Origin: an uncultured Prevotellaceae bacterium
GTDB lineage: Bacteria; Bacteroidota; Bacteroidia; Bacteroidales; Bacteroidaceae
DNA: 62,849 bases
Reading direction: 5' to 3'
Assembly: GCA_946185805.1 (NCBI GenBank)
Contig: CAMHKU010000003.1
Location: 1-62,849 of the forward strand
Part shown: one piece after another, positions 1 through 8,250 of the stretch
Layout: every line of letters starts with the position of its first letter
Position numbering within the stretch: position 1 is the first letter of the stretch
Notes under the pieces: model-generated
The model's database searches: none
The model's input: the letters and a program-made list of their open reading frames with translations, nothing else
Told to the model about the DNA's origin: nothing
Translations under genes and position numbers: made by a program

Positions 1-1
1 G

Positions 2-1447
2 GTGGATAAAATACTTTTCTTGCGTTGGGATAGATATTCAAGAAATGTGGAGTTTGCCTTTGCCTATAAGCGTAAATTCCATGATGAATTGGGGATTGAA
101 ATCAATGCTATTGAAAACCCCATTGATTTCTCAGCAACAGAGTGGTCTACCATGTTGTCTATATATTGTGGTGTGGCTCATACTGAGGACGAAAAAATAA
201 GCAAGCGAACCAAAGACGGAATTCACGGAACCTTGTTAAAAGGTAAGTGTGCCAACAAAGCACCGAGAGGATATAAAAATCACAGGGTATCTAAACACGA
301 AACATACGTTGAGGTTGATGAAAGCACTGCACCAGTTATAACAAAAGTTTTCAACGAGGTGGCAAAGGGTGTGGAATCACCTTGCAGAATACGAAGGCGA
401 TTATGCCCCAATATTCCCGAAAGTTCATTTTTGGATATGTTGAGAAATCCTTTTTATATAGGAAAGATTAGAGTACCTGCCTACCGTGACGACCCGGAGC
501 AGATTGTCAAAGGAGTGCATGAAGCCATTATCAGTGAAGATGTGTTTTACCGTGTTCAAGATATATTGGATGGTAAGCGAAAGAATACACCAAAACTAAC
601 AGGTACAAAACGTATTCATCCCGACCTGTTTCTACGGAAGTTCTTGATTTGTCCTAAGTGTGGTCATGCCCTTACGGGTGCAGGTAGTAAAGGCAATGGG
701 GGAAGATATTACTATTACTTTTGTTGCCACGACCACAAGCACCTCAATATGAGAGCAGAGAATATGAATGATATGTTCGTGAAATATGTTGGCACTCTGA
801 AACCTAATGAGACCGTTCTGAAACTCTATGAGCAGATTTTGGCTGATATTCGAGACGAGGGAAACAAAGACAAGAAAGTGGAAGTAGAGCGACTCAAGAA
901 GGAATTGGCAGAACAAGAAAAACTTGTGGAGAGTGTAGAGGACAAGTATTTCAGCAATGAAATAGATTCTAATACTTACCAAAAGATGTTAAAACGCTAC
1001 AATGGAGTAGTTGAAAGCATCAAAAGTAAGATAGAAATGCTCACAGGAACGATTAAAACCAATATCGAACCAAAACTGAAATACTCTATCTCGCTGATAA
1101 ACAATATAGATACGTTCATTGCAGATGCGCCTGTAGAGGTGAAAATCAAGCTGATTAGTTCGATGTTTCCCGAAAAAATCGAATTTGACGGAATCAGATA
1201 TCGAACCAAGTCCTATAACAAGGTGCTTGACCTTATCTATCAGGAAACAAAGGAGTTGCGAGGAACAAAAAAAGTCAGCGGGGAAAGATGTGACTCTTTC
1301 CCCGCCTCAGTACCCAGAGCCGGGGTCGAACCGGCACGGGTTACCCCACTGGTGTTTGAGACCAGCGCGTCTACCGATTCCGCCATCTGGGCCTTTTGCG
1401 CTGCAAAGGTACTAAGAAAAAACGAACTAACAAAAACTTTCAGCTAA
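2..1447 (+). CDS. Serine recombinase (large resolvase type), 5' end missing, 3' end fused to tRNA antisense
   Basis: Site-specific DNA integrase/excisionase of a mobile element. The window opens inside the gene, so part of the N-terminal catalytic domain is missing; the GTG at 2 is just an internal codon. Visible are the end of the resolvase domain, a recombinase domain (around residues 85-190, with RAPRGYK-like APRGYKNHR), a zinc-ribbon (CPKCGHAL then CCHDH, about 218-250) and a coiled-coil stretch (about 285-350). Family members end shortly after the last helix (here near nt 1260). This frame instead stays open through the tRNA-Leu terminator and the tRNA gene on the other strand, stopping at 1447, so the last 60 or so residues are not native protein. 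This suggests that the element joined the chromosome within or just behind the recombinase 3' end. Family call is sure; the true C-terminus is not. Confidence 0.85.
   Translation: MDKILFLRWDRYSRNVEFAFAYKRKFHDELGIEINAIENPIDFSATEWSTMLSIYCGVAHTEDEKISKRTKDGIHGTLLKGKCANKAPRGYKNHRVSKHETYVEVDESTAPVITKVFNEVAKGVESPCRIRRRLCPNIPESSFLDMLRNPFYIGKIRVPAYRDDPEQIVKGVHEAIISEDVFYRVQDILDGKRKNTPKLTGTKRIHPDLFLRKFLICPKCGHALTGAGSKGNGGRYYYYFCCHDHKHLNMRAENMNDMFVKYVGTLKPNETVLKLYEQILADIRDEGNKDKKVEVERLKKELAEQEKLVESVEDKYFSNEIDSNTYQKMLKRYNGVVESIKSKIEMLTGTIKTNIEPKLKYSISLINNIDTFIADAPVEVKIKLISSMFPEKIEFDGIRYRTKSYNKVLDLIYQETKELRGTKKVSGERCDSFPASVPRAGVEPARVTPLVFETSASTDSAIWAFCAAKVLRKNELTKTFS
1277..1304 (-). terminator. Intrinsic terminator of tRNA-Leu
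   Basis: An 11-bp GC-rich stem (GCGGGGAAAGA paired with TCTTTCCCCGC, 6-nt loop) is followed, reading the minus strand, by GACTTTTTTT. It lies a few bases beyond the 3' end of the tRNA-Leu gene and overlaps the reading frame of the recombinase. Confidence 0.8.
1311..1392 (-). tRNA. tRNA-Leu (anticodon CAA)
   Basis: Reading the minus strand, the 82-nt gene has a 7-bp acceptor stem (GCCCAGA with UCUGGGU, one G-U pair), discriminator A, anticodon stem CUGGU/ACCAG with loop CUCAAAC, giving anticodon CAA for UUG codons, a variable arm, and a T loop containing GGTTCGACCC. CCA is not encoded. Its 3' side faces the recombinase gene, which fits a tRNA-proximal integration site. Confidence 0.93.
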
Positions 1448-1462
1448 AAATATTAAAAATAC

Positions 1463-1493
1463 TTGTTACTATCAATATTTTTATGTATCTTCG
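1463..1493 (+). promoter_or_regulatory. Promoter of manC
   Basis: A TTG at 1463-1465 is followed after 20 nt by TATCTTCG, one base off the Bacteroidetes TAnnTTTG -7 element. It lies 35 nt before the manC start codon. Confidence 0.55.
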
Positions 1494-1528
1494 TCCCCTG
1501 AAAGCTAACTTATAAATCTAACAACATA

Positions 1529-2620
1529 ATGGAAATATCAGAAAAACATTTTGGGGTTATCCTTGCTGGCGGCAAGGGGCGGCGGTTGTGGCCATGCAGC
1601 CGCGAGCAGAAGCCTAAGCAATTTGTCGATTTCTTCGGCATAGGACGTACACTGTTGCAACAGGCTTACGACCGCTTTTTGCATATCATACCACCCCAGA
1701 ATATCTATGTAAGCACGCAGGTGGAGTATGGCGCTCAGGTAAGAGAACAGCTACCCGATCTTCCTACGGAAAACATACTGGCGGAACCTGTGGCGCGCAA
1801 CACAGCGCCCAGCGTTGCGTGGGCTGCCTACCGTATATCCCACATCTGCCCAGACGCTCAGGTCATCATGATGCCTTCCGACCAAGCAGTGATAGATGAC
1901 GACGCCTTTGAGCGCGACGCCCGCCAATGTCTGGAGTTTGTAAGCCAGAAAAACTGTCTGATAGCTATGGGCGTCAAGCCCTCTCGCCCAGAGCCCGGCT
2001 ACGGCTATATCCAGATGGGCGACGAATCGTCCGTGGGCGGTCTGTACCATGTACAGTCGTTTACCGAGAAGCCCGAGCGCGAGTTCGCACGGGTATTTGT
2101 AGAGAGCGGCGAGTTTCTGTGGAACACGGGCATATTCCTTTCCAATGTCAAGCACCTGGTACGCAGTCTGAGGCGCATACTGCCCGTGGTGCTGCGACTG
2201 ATTGACAAGGAAGACATGGTGGTGAACATGGAGCAGGAACTGTCGTTTGTGAAGGAGAATTTCTCGAAATTCCCCAACCTATCAATGGACAACGGCGTAC
2301 TGGAAAAATCACACGGCGTGTATGTCAAGAAGTGTAACTTCGGATGGGCCGACATGGGCACGTGGCACTCTATCTATGAGAGCCAGCAGAAAAGCGACGG
2401 CGACAATGTAGTACTCAACTCTGAGGTGATGCTCGAAAACTGCCGCGGCAACATTATCAGCATGCCTAAGGGCCACCTAGCCGTCATCAACGGCTTGGAG
2501 GGTTACATCGTAGCCGAGGCTGGCGACGTGCTGCTTATCTGTCCCAAGGGCGACTCGTCGGCGTTGATTCGCAAGTATGTCAACGAGGTACGGCTCAAAT
2601 ACGGCGAACAGTTTGCATAG
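1529..2620 (+). CDS. manC: Mannose-1-phosphate guanylyltransferase
   Basis: Makes GDP-mannose from mannose 1-phosphate and GTP in the cytoplasm, feeding GDP-mannose/GDP-fucose sugars for glycans. The 363-residue protein has the nucleotidyltransferase signature near its N-terminus (ILAGGKGRRLWPCSR, residues 11-25, then EQKPKQF), the VARNTAPS motif and FTEKPE around residues 170-175. Its length matches the short, single-domain form without the phosphomannose isomerase half. It stands alone with its own promoter and ends in an inverted-repeat terminator shared with the convergent HIT gene. The assignment is firm. Confidence 0.93.
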   Translation: MEISEKHFGVILAGGKGRRLWPCSREQKPKQFVDFFGIGRTLLQQAYDRFLHIIPPQNIYVSTQVEYGAQVREQLPDLPTENILAEPVARNTAPSVAWAAYRISHICPDAQVIMMPSDQAVIDDDAFERDARQCLEFVSQKNCLIAMGVKPSRPEPGYGYIQMGDESSVGGLYHVQSFTEKPEREFARVFVESGEFLWNTGIFLSNVKHLVRSLRRILPVVLRLIDKEDMVVNMEQELSFVKENFSKFPNLSMDNGVLEKSHGVYVKKCNFGWADMGTWHSIYESQQKSDGDNVVLNSEVMLENCRGNIISMPKGHLAVINGLEGYIVAEAGDVLLICPKGDSSALIRKYVNEVRLKYGEQFA

Positions 2621-2627
2621 TTCTTTT

Positions 2628-2662
2628 GATGAGGATTGAGAAATGTAAAATGAGAAATGTTG
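2628..2662. repeat. Degenerate heptamer array
   Basis: Five consecutive 7-bp units (GATGAGG, ATTGAGA, AATGTAA, AATGAGA, AATGTTG) directly follow the manC stop and run into the inverted repeat behind it. The unit length is constant while the sequence drifts. Confidence 0.5.
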
Positions 2663-2710
2663 ATTACTTTGCTGACTAAAAATTATTAGCAGAGTAATCA
2701 ACATTTCTCA
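2651..2710. terminator. Bidirectional terminator between manC and the HIT gene
   Basis: A perfect 18-bp inverted repeat (2651-2668 with 2693-2710), extended by the nearly perfect TTGCT/AGCAG, surrounds an A/T-rich loop. It lies between two convergent genes, as expected for a shared terminator. A long U-run is not obvious, so it could also be a folded repeat element. Confidence 0.55.
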
Positions 2711-2721
2711 TTCCTCAACTC

Positions 2722-3120
2722 TTATTCCCCTTCAAAGCAGGCAGAAATCTTTGCGGCAATCTCCTGAAACTCCTCCTGCGAGAGTTTCAGCTTGTCGCGG
2801 CGGAAGTCGACGTCGGCCTCCGACTGCATGGGTATGAGGTGGATATGGGCATGTGGCACCTCCAAGCCGAGCACCACCTGGGCCACCTTCTTGCAGGGGA
2901 AAGCCTTCTTCACGGCTACGGCCACGCGCTTGGCAAACTGCTGATAGCGGCCAATTTCGGCGTCGTCCATATCAAAGATGTAATCTACTTCGCGGCGGGG
3001 AATCACCAGTGTGTGACCCTTCACCAGCGGATTGATGTCCAGAAAAGCGTAGAACTCGTCGTTCTCGGCACACTTGTAGCTGGGAATCTCGCCAGCGGCA
3101 ATCTTACTGAATATATCCAT
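2722..3120 (-). CDS. HIT-family nucleotide hydrolase/transferase
   Basis: A 132-residue histidine-triad protein, probably hydrolysing purine nucleoside phosphoramidates or similar dinucleotides in the cytoplasm. It begins MDIFSKIAAGEIPSYK, the usual HIT N-terminus, and carries HAHIHL (HxHxH motif) near residue 92; the central histidine would be the nucleophile. An upstream in-frame ATG at 3177 would add 19 residues with no family similarity, so the start at 3120 is chosen. The gene lies downstream of greA on the same strand with about 90 bp between them, containing an octamer-like run of CTCAACAT repeats. Confidence 0.88.
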   Translation of the reverse strand: MDIFSKIAAGEIPSYKCAENDEFYAFLDINPLVKGHTLVIPRREVDYIFDMDDAEIGRYQQFAKRVAVAVKKAFPCKKVAQVVLGLEVPHAHIHLIPMQSEADVDFRRDKLKLSQEEFQEIAAKISACFEGE

Positions 3121-3213
3121 CTTTAGTGATTTGCTATTTACAGATTTACTATTTATTTGCAAAGCCCGGTGTCTCAATGACTCAACATCTCAAAGCCTCA
3201 ACATCTCAACGTC

Positions 3214-3681
3214 TCACCCCACGGTGATGTTGTCAATGCGCAGCTTGATGGTGCCGCGGGGAATCTTGATTTCCACCTCGTCGCCCACCTTGTGGTTCAG
3301 CAGTCCCTGGGCAATGGGGGTAGTGATGGAAATCTTACCCTCGCGCAGGTTGGCCTCACTCTCGCTGACGATGGTGTACGACATCTTGGCCTTGTTGGCC
3401 AGGTTGGTCATTTCAACCTTCGACAGTATCTGCACGGCATCGGTAGAGAGCCGCGAGGTGTCTACAATCTTAGCCTCCGAGATGGCCAGCTTCAGCTGGT
3501 TGATTTTCGCCTCCAAGTGGCCCTGGGCCTCCTTGGCGGCGTCGTACTCACTGTTTTCGCTGAGGTCGCCCTTGTCGCGAGCTTCAGCAATGGCGGCTGA
3601 GGCCTTCGGGCGCTCCACCGCTTCCAAATGTTGTAGTTCGGCTATGAGCTTGTCGTAGCCTTCTTGTGACATGTATGCCAT
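3214..3681 (-). CDS. greA: Transcription elongation factor GreA
   Basis: GreA inserts into the secondary channel of RNA polymerase and stimulates cleavage of backtracked RNA. The 155-residue protein has the N-terminal coiled coil with the acidic tip (AEARDKGDLSENSEYDAAKE, residues 32-51) and the C-terminal FKBP-like domain ending IKLRIDNITVG. Length and the MAYMSQEGYDKL start are those of Bacteroidales GreA. It precedes the HIT gene in the direction of transcription, so the two may be cotranscribed. Confidence 0.96.
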   Translation of the reverse strand: MAYMSQEGYDKLIAELQHLEAVERPKASAAIAEARDKGDLSENSEYDAAKEAQGHLEAKINQLKLAISEAKIVDTSRLSTDAVQILSKVEMTNLANKAKMSYTIVSESEANLREGKISITTPIAQGLLNHKVGDEVEIKIPRGTIKLRIDNITVG

Positions 3682-3684
3682 GAT

Positions 3685-3727
3685 ATTTACTATTTAATTA
3701 TTTACTATTTACTATTTTAGATTTTAG
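3685..3727. repeat. Heptamer array upstream of greA
   Basis: Units ATTTACT, ATTTAATT (one base longer), ATTTACT, ATTTACT, ATTTTAG, ATTTTAG lie immediately before the greA start codon, in its 5' leader. On the greA strand the unit reads AGTAAAT, the same unit family as the arrays at 36557 and 55981. Confidence 0.6.
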
Positions 3728-3883
3728 GCAGACAAAAAGAAAGAATTCCGACGCATGCTTCAGTCGGAATCCTTAGACTCGTATGTCTTTTGTTATCTGT
3801 GGGCAAAGGTAGGGATAATTTTTGAAACGGCCAAATTTTTCGGGCGAAAAATGATTAAACGCCCTCCAACACCCCTTTTTCTG

Positions 3884-5773
3884 CTACCGTATGCTGTATT
3901 GAATCTTGCCCTTGGTGTCGTGCGACATAACGGTCAGCACGATGCGATACATCTTCTGTCCCCACATGCCCCTGAGCAGAGGGTCGAGCTTGGGGCTGAT
4001 GTCTTCGACCGTTGCCGACAGCTGGTCTGGATTGTAGTTCAGAGCGTGATTGCCTAAGGCAATCGTGCCCTGGTGGGCGATGACAGGCTCCACGGTGGTC
4101 ATGAACATTAGCCGGGTAGGTGCCTGCCAGGCCTTCAGCACGTACTGCTCGGTGACGGTCACCTGTCTGGCGGCAAGTTTGACGGTACGCTTCCAGCTGC
4201 TGACGGCGGCCTGCTCAGGATAGGCACCGGCGATGTCGAGCGTCAGCTGGTTGCTTTTCACGCCAACCACGCGGGCGCCGTACTGCTTGCCGTCTTTCTG
4301 GTCGCAGCCGTTGATTTGCGGCAGGTTGTGGTAACCGCTCTGCATAGTCCAGATGCTGTAACGCTCACCAGAGAAGGTTTTCGACGTGTACTCACCCACT
4401 CCTGGGTCAATCAGTAGCGGCTCACCGTCGGCATATACCACCACCTGGCCTACGTCATTGTGGTTATGACTCTCGCCGTTGGTGCCGCCTTTCATGGCGG
4501 CAAAAAGGGTGATGGGTGATGGGTGATGGGTGATGGGTGTGCGCGCCGTCCAAATTTGTAGGTCGGGCAGCCATACGTTGCTCAACAGGGGCTCACGGGG
4601 CTGCTCGCGCAAAAAGTCGCCAATGGTGCTGAGGAAAAACAGTTCGCGCCCTAAGGTGGGGAAGTTGCCGCTCTTATCGTAGAGTGTGGCGGCCTGATGC
4701 AGGAAGTCCTTGTCGGCACCGATGTAGGCAGCAAACTGTCGCATTGTCTGGTCACCCATATAGCGCGCGAAGGGGTAGACTATATTCAGCTGCTGCATGT
4801 AGCGGTTGTCGTGGGAGTCGGCAAAGCTGAGCACATAACCGTTGCCGATATACGTCTTGTAGCAATACTGTGCCATAGCCTTGATCTTGGCATTGCCGCG
4901 CAGGTTGATGCGGCCGTTTGTGGCAGCGTCGAGCATGGCCATACATTCGTAAAGCGAGGCGGCGGCACGGTCCCAGTAGCCGGGGCCCTCGTCGCAGCCG
5001 CCGTCGGCCTTGTAGCTGTCGGTAAAGGCGTCGAGGGCCTTGAGTATCTGGCTTACAGCCTCCACCTGCCGTTGGCGGTCGCTCTCGCAGAGCAGCACGC
5101 ACGCAAGCCAGTTGCTACAAATCCAGGGGTTCCAGTTCATGCCGGCCGTCTTCCACCAATAGTTGGTCTTTAGGGCGGGCGTCAGTATGCGACGCTGTAT
5201 CTCGCCCTTGACGCGCTGACAGAGCAGGGGAGTAAACTTGTCGAGCTGCGGCCCGAGGATATAAGCCGTCCAAGCCACGAGACCTGCCGTCTCAGCGCTG
5301 AAGAGGTCAACCGTCTGGTCGCCGCTCACGGGCACCTTCTTACCGTAGTGAGCAGGAATGCCCCACCATGTCTCCTCGCAGAGACTCTGCAGACCGTTGA
5401 CCACGTCGCCGATAAAGCGGCCCTTACCCTCTGCCACCTCGGCCATGGCCAGCGCCGCCAGCTGGCGCCGCTTTTCGAAGCAGAGCTGTTCGTAGTTCAC
5501 GCGGTTGCCATTGGTCTTAAACTCGGCAAACACCGTGGCTGGCAAAGCCGTCCACGGCTGTCCTGCGTACCGCTCACCATATTTAATATAGCTCTGGCGC
5601 ACGGTCTGCGGCACGCTGTCGCGCCAAAAAGCCTCACCGGCTCGTGGCAGGGGCGCGTACTGTCCCGGCGCCACGAGCACACTACCAATTTCCGACATAA
5701 AGTCGGCAAACCGCTGTGCTCCGGCAGTTATCGCAGCCAGCAACAGAATACTTGCAGCAAGAATCCTTTTCAT
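3884..5773 (-). CDS. Heparinase II/III-like secreted polysaccharide lyase
   Basis: A 629-residue exported protein. It has a signal peptide (MKRILAASILLLAAITAGAQ), an alpha-helical toroid region (about 60-390, with WNPWICSNW and GCDEGPGYWDRAAASLYE) and a C-terminal beta-sheet heparinase II/III domain (SHNHNDVG around 438-445 followed by EPLLIDPGVGEYTSKTF). Related enzymes cleave uronic-acid-containing polysaccharides by elimination; the substrate here cannot be read from sequence. Between the two domains the reading frame contains five heptamer units (4507-4541) encoding a His-Pro-Ser-Pro insert. It follows a DUF2264 gene on the same strand, separated by a 36-bp inverted repeat. No SusC/D pair is adjacent. 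Confidence 0.82.
   Translation of the reverse strand: MKRILAASILLLAAITAGAQRFADFMSEIGSVLVAPGQYAPLPRAGEAFWRDSVPQTVRQSYIKYGERYAGQPWTALPATVFAEFKTNGNRVNYEQLCFEKRRQLAALAMAEVAEGKGRFIGDVVNGLQSLCEETWWGIPAHYGKKVPVSGDQTVDLFSAETAGLVAWTAYILGPQLDKFTPLLCQRVKGEIQRRILTPALKTNYWWKTAGMNWNPWICSNWLACVLLCESDRQRQVEAVSQILKALDAFTDSYKADGGCDEGPGYWDRAAASLYECMAMLDAATNGRINLRGNAKIKAMAQYCYKTYIGNGYVLSFADSHDNRYMQQLNIVYPFARYMGDQTMRQFAAYIGADKDFLHQAATLYDKSGNFPTLGRELFFLSTIGDFLREQPREPLLSNVWLPDLQIWTARTPITHHPSPITLFAAMKGGTNGESHNHNDVGQVVVYADGEPLLIDPGVGEYTSKTFSGERYSIWTMQSGYHNLPQINGCDQKDGKQYGARVVGVKSNQLTLDIAGAYPEQAAVSSWKRTVKLAARQVTVTEQYVLKAWQAPTRLMFMTTVEPVIAHQGTIALGNHALNYNPDQLSATVEDISPKLDPLLRGMWGQKMYRIVLTVMSHDTKGKIQYSIR
4507..4541. repeat. 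Heptamer array inside the heparinase-like gene
   Basis: Four GGGTGAT units plus one GGGTGTG, all in perfect 7-bp register. On the coding strand they translate to THHPSPIT-type residues (about 410-422), in a linker between the helical and beta domains. Confidence 0.85.
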
Positions 5774-5806
5774 TATCAGTACTTAATTAATAAAAGACTT
5801 TTTTCA

Positions 5807-5963
5807 AACACGAATTGCCACGAATTACACACGAATTATTCAAAAATTTAATTCAAGTTACCCAAGTCGTTTTATGCGCTTCGCGTCAGTTGACAAAATT
5901 AGCTCTTAAAATCAAACTATAAATTTATGAATAATTCGTGTGTAATTCGTGGCAATTCGTGTT
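5807..5963. repeat. 36-bp perfect inverted repeat with 85-bp spacer
   Basis: 5807-5842 and 5928-5963 are exact reverse complements (36 of 36); seven further bases inward pair after one mismatch. Each arm holds three CGAATT motifs 11-12 bp apart. It fills the gap between the DUF2264 and heparinase-like genes. Either a miniature palindromic element or a large transcript hairpin; it encodes no protein. Confidence 0.8.
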
Positions 5964-5999
5964 AGGATAACATCGCAATGAACTATGCAGGGCATGGCA

Positions 6000-7268
6000 T
6001 CACCAGCGGTCCTTGGTCTGAATGTCATCGGCCCATCGGTGGTCTTTGGGGAATGGCTGTCCGCCCCAAGCCTTGACCTGCGTCCACGGCTCTGCCTGCG
6101 ATGTCCAGAAGGGGTGGTCGGCGGGCAGACCTAAGGGCATGAAGCTCAGCGACGTCATGTATAGCGAGCCGTTGTTGGTATACCAGTCGGCGGTCTCAGG
6201 CTGATGGCCGCAGAATCCGATGGTCAGGTATCCACCCTCGTTGTAGTTGTTCTGATGGTCCATCATGCGGTGGAGCACGGCGGTGAGTGCTGCGCGCACC
6301 TGCCCGTTGGTCAGGTCTTTTGGCAGTTTCTGATACCACGCCATCAGCGCCAGGGGCTGCATGGCGGCCAAGCGGTAGGGCGTGGAGCGGCCGATAACGG
6401 GGAAGGTGCCTTCGGGCGAGATGAAGCGCTCAAGAATAATCGAGAACTTCTGAGCGCGCTTCAGGGCGCGGTCGTAGTATTTCTGGTATTCCAAGCGGGT
6501 GTTGGCCTTGGCGTCGATCATGTTTTGCAGTGTCTCTAAGTACATAGCGTGGAAGACGTAGCTCGAATAATAGTCGAAGGCGAACACGGGGCCGTCGGCA
6601 TACCATCCGTCGCCCACATACCACTCCTCCACCTTGCGGATGGTCATCATCACGCGGAAGTCGTCGTAGTCCTTGCGCTGGGTAACCTTAGCAATAAAGC
6701 TCTCGATGGTCGACGAGAAGAGAAACCAGTTGGTGTATGGCGGCTCAATCTTGCGCAGCTTCTTGAACTCCGTGAGATAGCGCTGCTTGGTGACATCATC
6801 CAGGGGCACCCACAGGGCGTCGTAGGCACGGATAAACGACTCGGCGATGTAGGCCGCGTCGACGAGGTTCTGCCCTGCGGCTCCCCACACCAAGTAGTCA
6901 GGCGAGGCAGGGTCTACGCTGTTCTTATAGGCTGCCAAGGCCCACTCTCTGAGCTGCTTGCGCTGCTTGCCCTCGGCGGTGTCGTCGTCGGGCAGCGCCA
7001 GCCAGGGGGCGATGCCGGCCATCAGTCGGCCGAAGGTCTCCATATACACCACCTTGCGGTTGCGGTTGTCAAACGATGGCGAGAACTCCGTCACCATGTT
7101 TTTCTGCAGCTCGCCACGCGCCATGTTTTCCAACACGGGTTGTGCCATCTTGTAGGCTTGTTCTGTCCAGTACTCGCGGTCGCTCTTCGCCGCCTTCTTC
7201 GCCTTCTTGGCATCTGCAGGCACCAGCACCATGACCAGCGCCAACATCAGGAAAATAGTTTTCTTCAT
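6000..7268 (-). CDS. DUF2264-family exported protein
   Basis: A 422-residue protein with a signal peptide (MKKTIFLMLALVMVLVPADA) followed by a Lys/Ala-rich stretch and an (alpha/alpha)6-barrel-like DUF2264 region, recognisable by FGRLMAGIAPWLALP, NWFLFSSTIESFI and GDGWYADGPVFAFDYYSSYVFH. The family is associated with breakdown of rhamnogalacturonan-like or similar glycans, but its activity is not generally established. The start at 7268 is chosen because of the signal peptide; extension to 7490 would overlap ybeY antisense-free reading and adds non-family residues. It lies between ybeY and a heparinase-like gene on the same strand, suggesting a joint role in glycan processing. Confidence 0.8.
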   Translation of the reverse strand: MKKTIFLMLALVMVLVPADAKKAKKAAKSDREYWTEQAYKMAQPVLENMARGELQKNMVTEFSPSFDNRNRKVVYMETFGRLMAGIAPWLALPDDDTAEGKQRKQLREWALAAYKNSVDPASPDYLVWGAAGQNLVDAAYIAESFIRAYDALWVPLDDVTKQRYLTEFKKLRKIEPPYTNWFLFSSTIESFIAKVTQRKDYDDFRVMMTIRKVEEWYVGDGWYADGPVFAFDYYSSYVFHAMYLETLQNMIDAKANTRLEYQKYYDRALKRAQKFSIILERFISPEGTFPVIGRSTPYRLAAMQPLALMAWYQKLPKDLTNGQVRAALTAVLHRMMDHQNNYNEGGYLTIGFCGHQPETADWYTNNGSLYMTSLSFMPLGLPADHPFWTSQAEPWTQVKAWGGQPFPKDHRWADDIQTKDRW

Positions 7269-7341
7269 TATAGTATTACTTTGTTTTAGGTTCATTAATG
7301 CCTGTCTCACCCTTGCCGACAGGCATATATGTAGGTATGCG

Positions 7342-7752
7342 TTACCGCATAGCCAGGGCACGGTCTTCAGCAGCCTCCATGATTTCGCGCTCGCCGGGGC
7401 CTTTGTCGTTAATGCCGCAAAGGTGGAGGATGCCGTGGATGATGACGCGGTGCAGTTCCTCGTCGTAGGCTTTGCCCAGTTGCTCGGCATTGGAGCGCAC
7501 TGTGTCGAGCGAGATGACGAGGTCGCCGCTGATGGTGTCGCCCTCGCAATAGTCGAAGGTTATGATGTCGGTATAGTAGTCGTGGCCTAAATATTCGCGG
7601 TTGACGTCTAAGATATGGTCGTCGTCGCAGAAGAGGTAGCCCACCTCGCCCACCTTTTTATTATATGTTGCCGCCACGCGGCGTATCCATGCCGACGTGT
7701 CGCGCCGCCGTATGGCAGGCATCTTGACATTCTCTGTGCTATAAGTAATCAT
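7342..7752 (-). CDS. ybeY: rRNA maturation endoribonuclease YbeY
   Basis: A 136-residue zinc-dependent RNase acting in 16S rRNA 3'-end maturation and ribosome quality control. The metal site HGILHLCGIND (HxxxH plus a distal residue) lies near residues 104-114, preceded by the conserved LGHDYYTDIITF and GDLVIS. In the family the third ligand follows as GxxH or GxxD; here the sequence reads GINDKGPGE. It is separated from the upstream coaD gene only by a heptamer array holding the coaD stop, so the two are probably cotranscribed. Confidence 0.93.
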   Translation of the reverse strand: MITYSTENVKMPAIRRRDTSAWIRRVAATYNKKVGEVGYLFCDDDHILDVNREYLGHDYYTDIITFDYCEGDTISGDLVISLDTVRSNAEQLGKAYDEELHRVIIHGILHLCGINDKGPGEREIMEAAEDRALAMR

Positions 7753-7753
7753 A

Positions 7754-7781
7754 ATTCCTCATTCTTCATTCTTCATTCAGC
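7754..7781. repeat. Heptamer array at the coaD-ybeY junction
   Basis: ATTCCTC, ATTCTTC, ATTCTTC, ATTCAGC in strict 7-bp register. On the gene strand the unit reads GAATGAA/GAAGAAT and contains the coaD stop codon (7773-7775); the array ends next to the ybeY start. Confidence 0.7.
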
Positions 7782-8222
7782 ATGTGGCAGAAACTCGCTG
7801 ACGTCTACGCCGAAGTAGCTCAGTTCGCGCAGGGCACTGCTGGAGACGCTGGCCAGTTCGGGCTCGGTATATAGCAGTATGGTCTCTACGCCCCCCAGGC
7901 GTCGGTTGAAGTCAGCCTGCCACTGCTCATACTCAAAGTCGGTGACAGAGCGCACGCCCTTGACGATAAACTGTGCCCCCTGCTGACGGGCGAAATCCAT
8001 GGCCAGCCCATAAAAGGGCTTTACTTCGATGGCCGGCTGGTCGCGATAAAGATTTGTAATCACTTGCATGCGCTGCTCGGCAGGCCGCATGCCGGGTTTA
8101 TGAACATTGTCGCCCACCACTCCGATGACCAACCGGTCGAAGAGTGGCAAGGCACGGCGCACGATAGAGGCGTGGCCGATGGTAAAGGGGTCGAAACTGC
8201 CCACAAATATTCCTGTTTTCAT
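7773..8222 (-). CDS. coaD: Phosphopantetheine adenylyltransferase
   Basis: Transfers AMP from ATP to 4'-phosphopantetheine, the penultimate step of coenzyme A synthesis. 149 residues, the usual size is about 160. The nucleotidyltransferase motif GSFDPFTIGH is at residues 8-17 and the C-terminal VSSSALREL ISSS-like motif near 125. The start at 8222 gives MKTGIFVGSFDP, which matches the family; the longer frame to 8309 would run through the promoter. A TAACTTTG -7 element lies at 8232-8239. Cotranscription with ybeY is likely. Confidence 0.95.
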   Translation of the reverse strand: MKTGIFVGSFDPFTIGHASIVRRALPLFDRLVIGVVGDNVHKPGMRPAEQRMQVITNLYRDQPAIEVKPFYGLAMDFARQQGAQFIVKGVRSVTDFEYEQWQADFNRRLGGVETILLYTEPELASVSSSALRELSYFGVDVSEFLPHAE

Positions 8223-8231
8223 ATTTGTGGG

Positions 8232-8239
8232 CAAAGTTA
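8232..8239 (-). promoter_or_regulatory. -7 element of coaD
   Basis: TAACTTTG on the minus strand, 10 bp before the coaD start codon, matching TAnnTTTG. It also excludes upstream start codons. Confidence 0.6.
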
Positions 8240-8250
8240 CGACTTTTTTT

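Noticed and set aside
7268..7490. N-terminal extension of the DUF2264 protein
   Set aside because: The extra 74 residues overlap the ybeY gene in another frame; a clear signal peptide starts at 7268.
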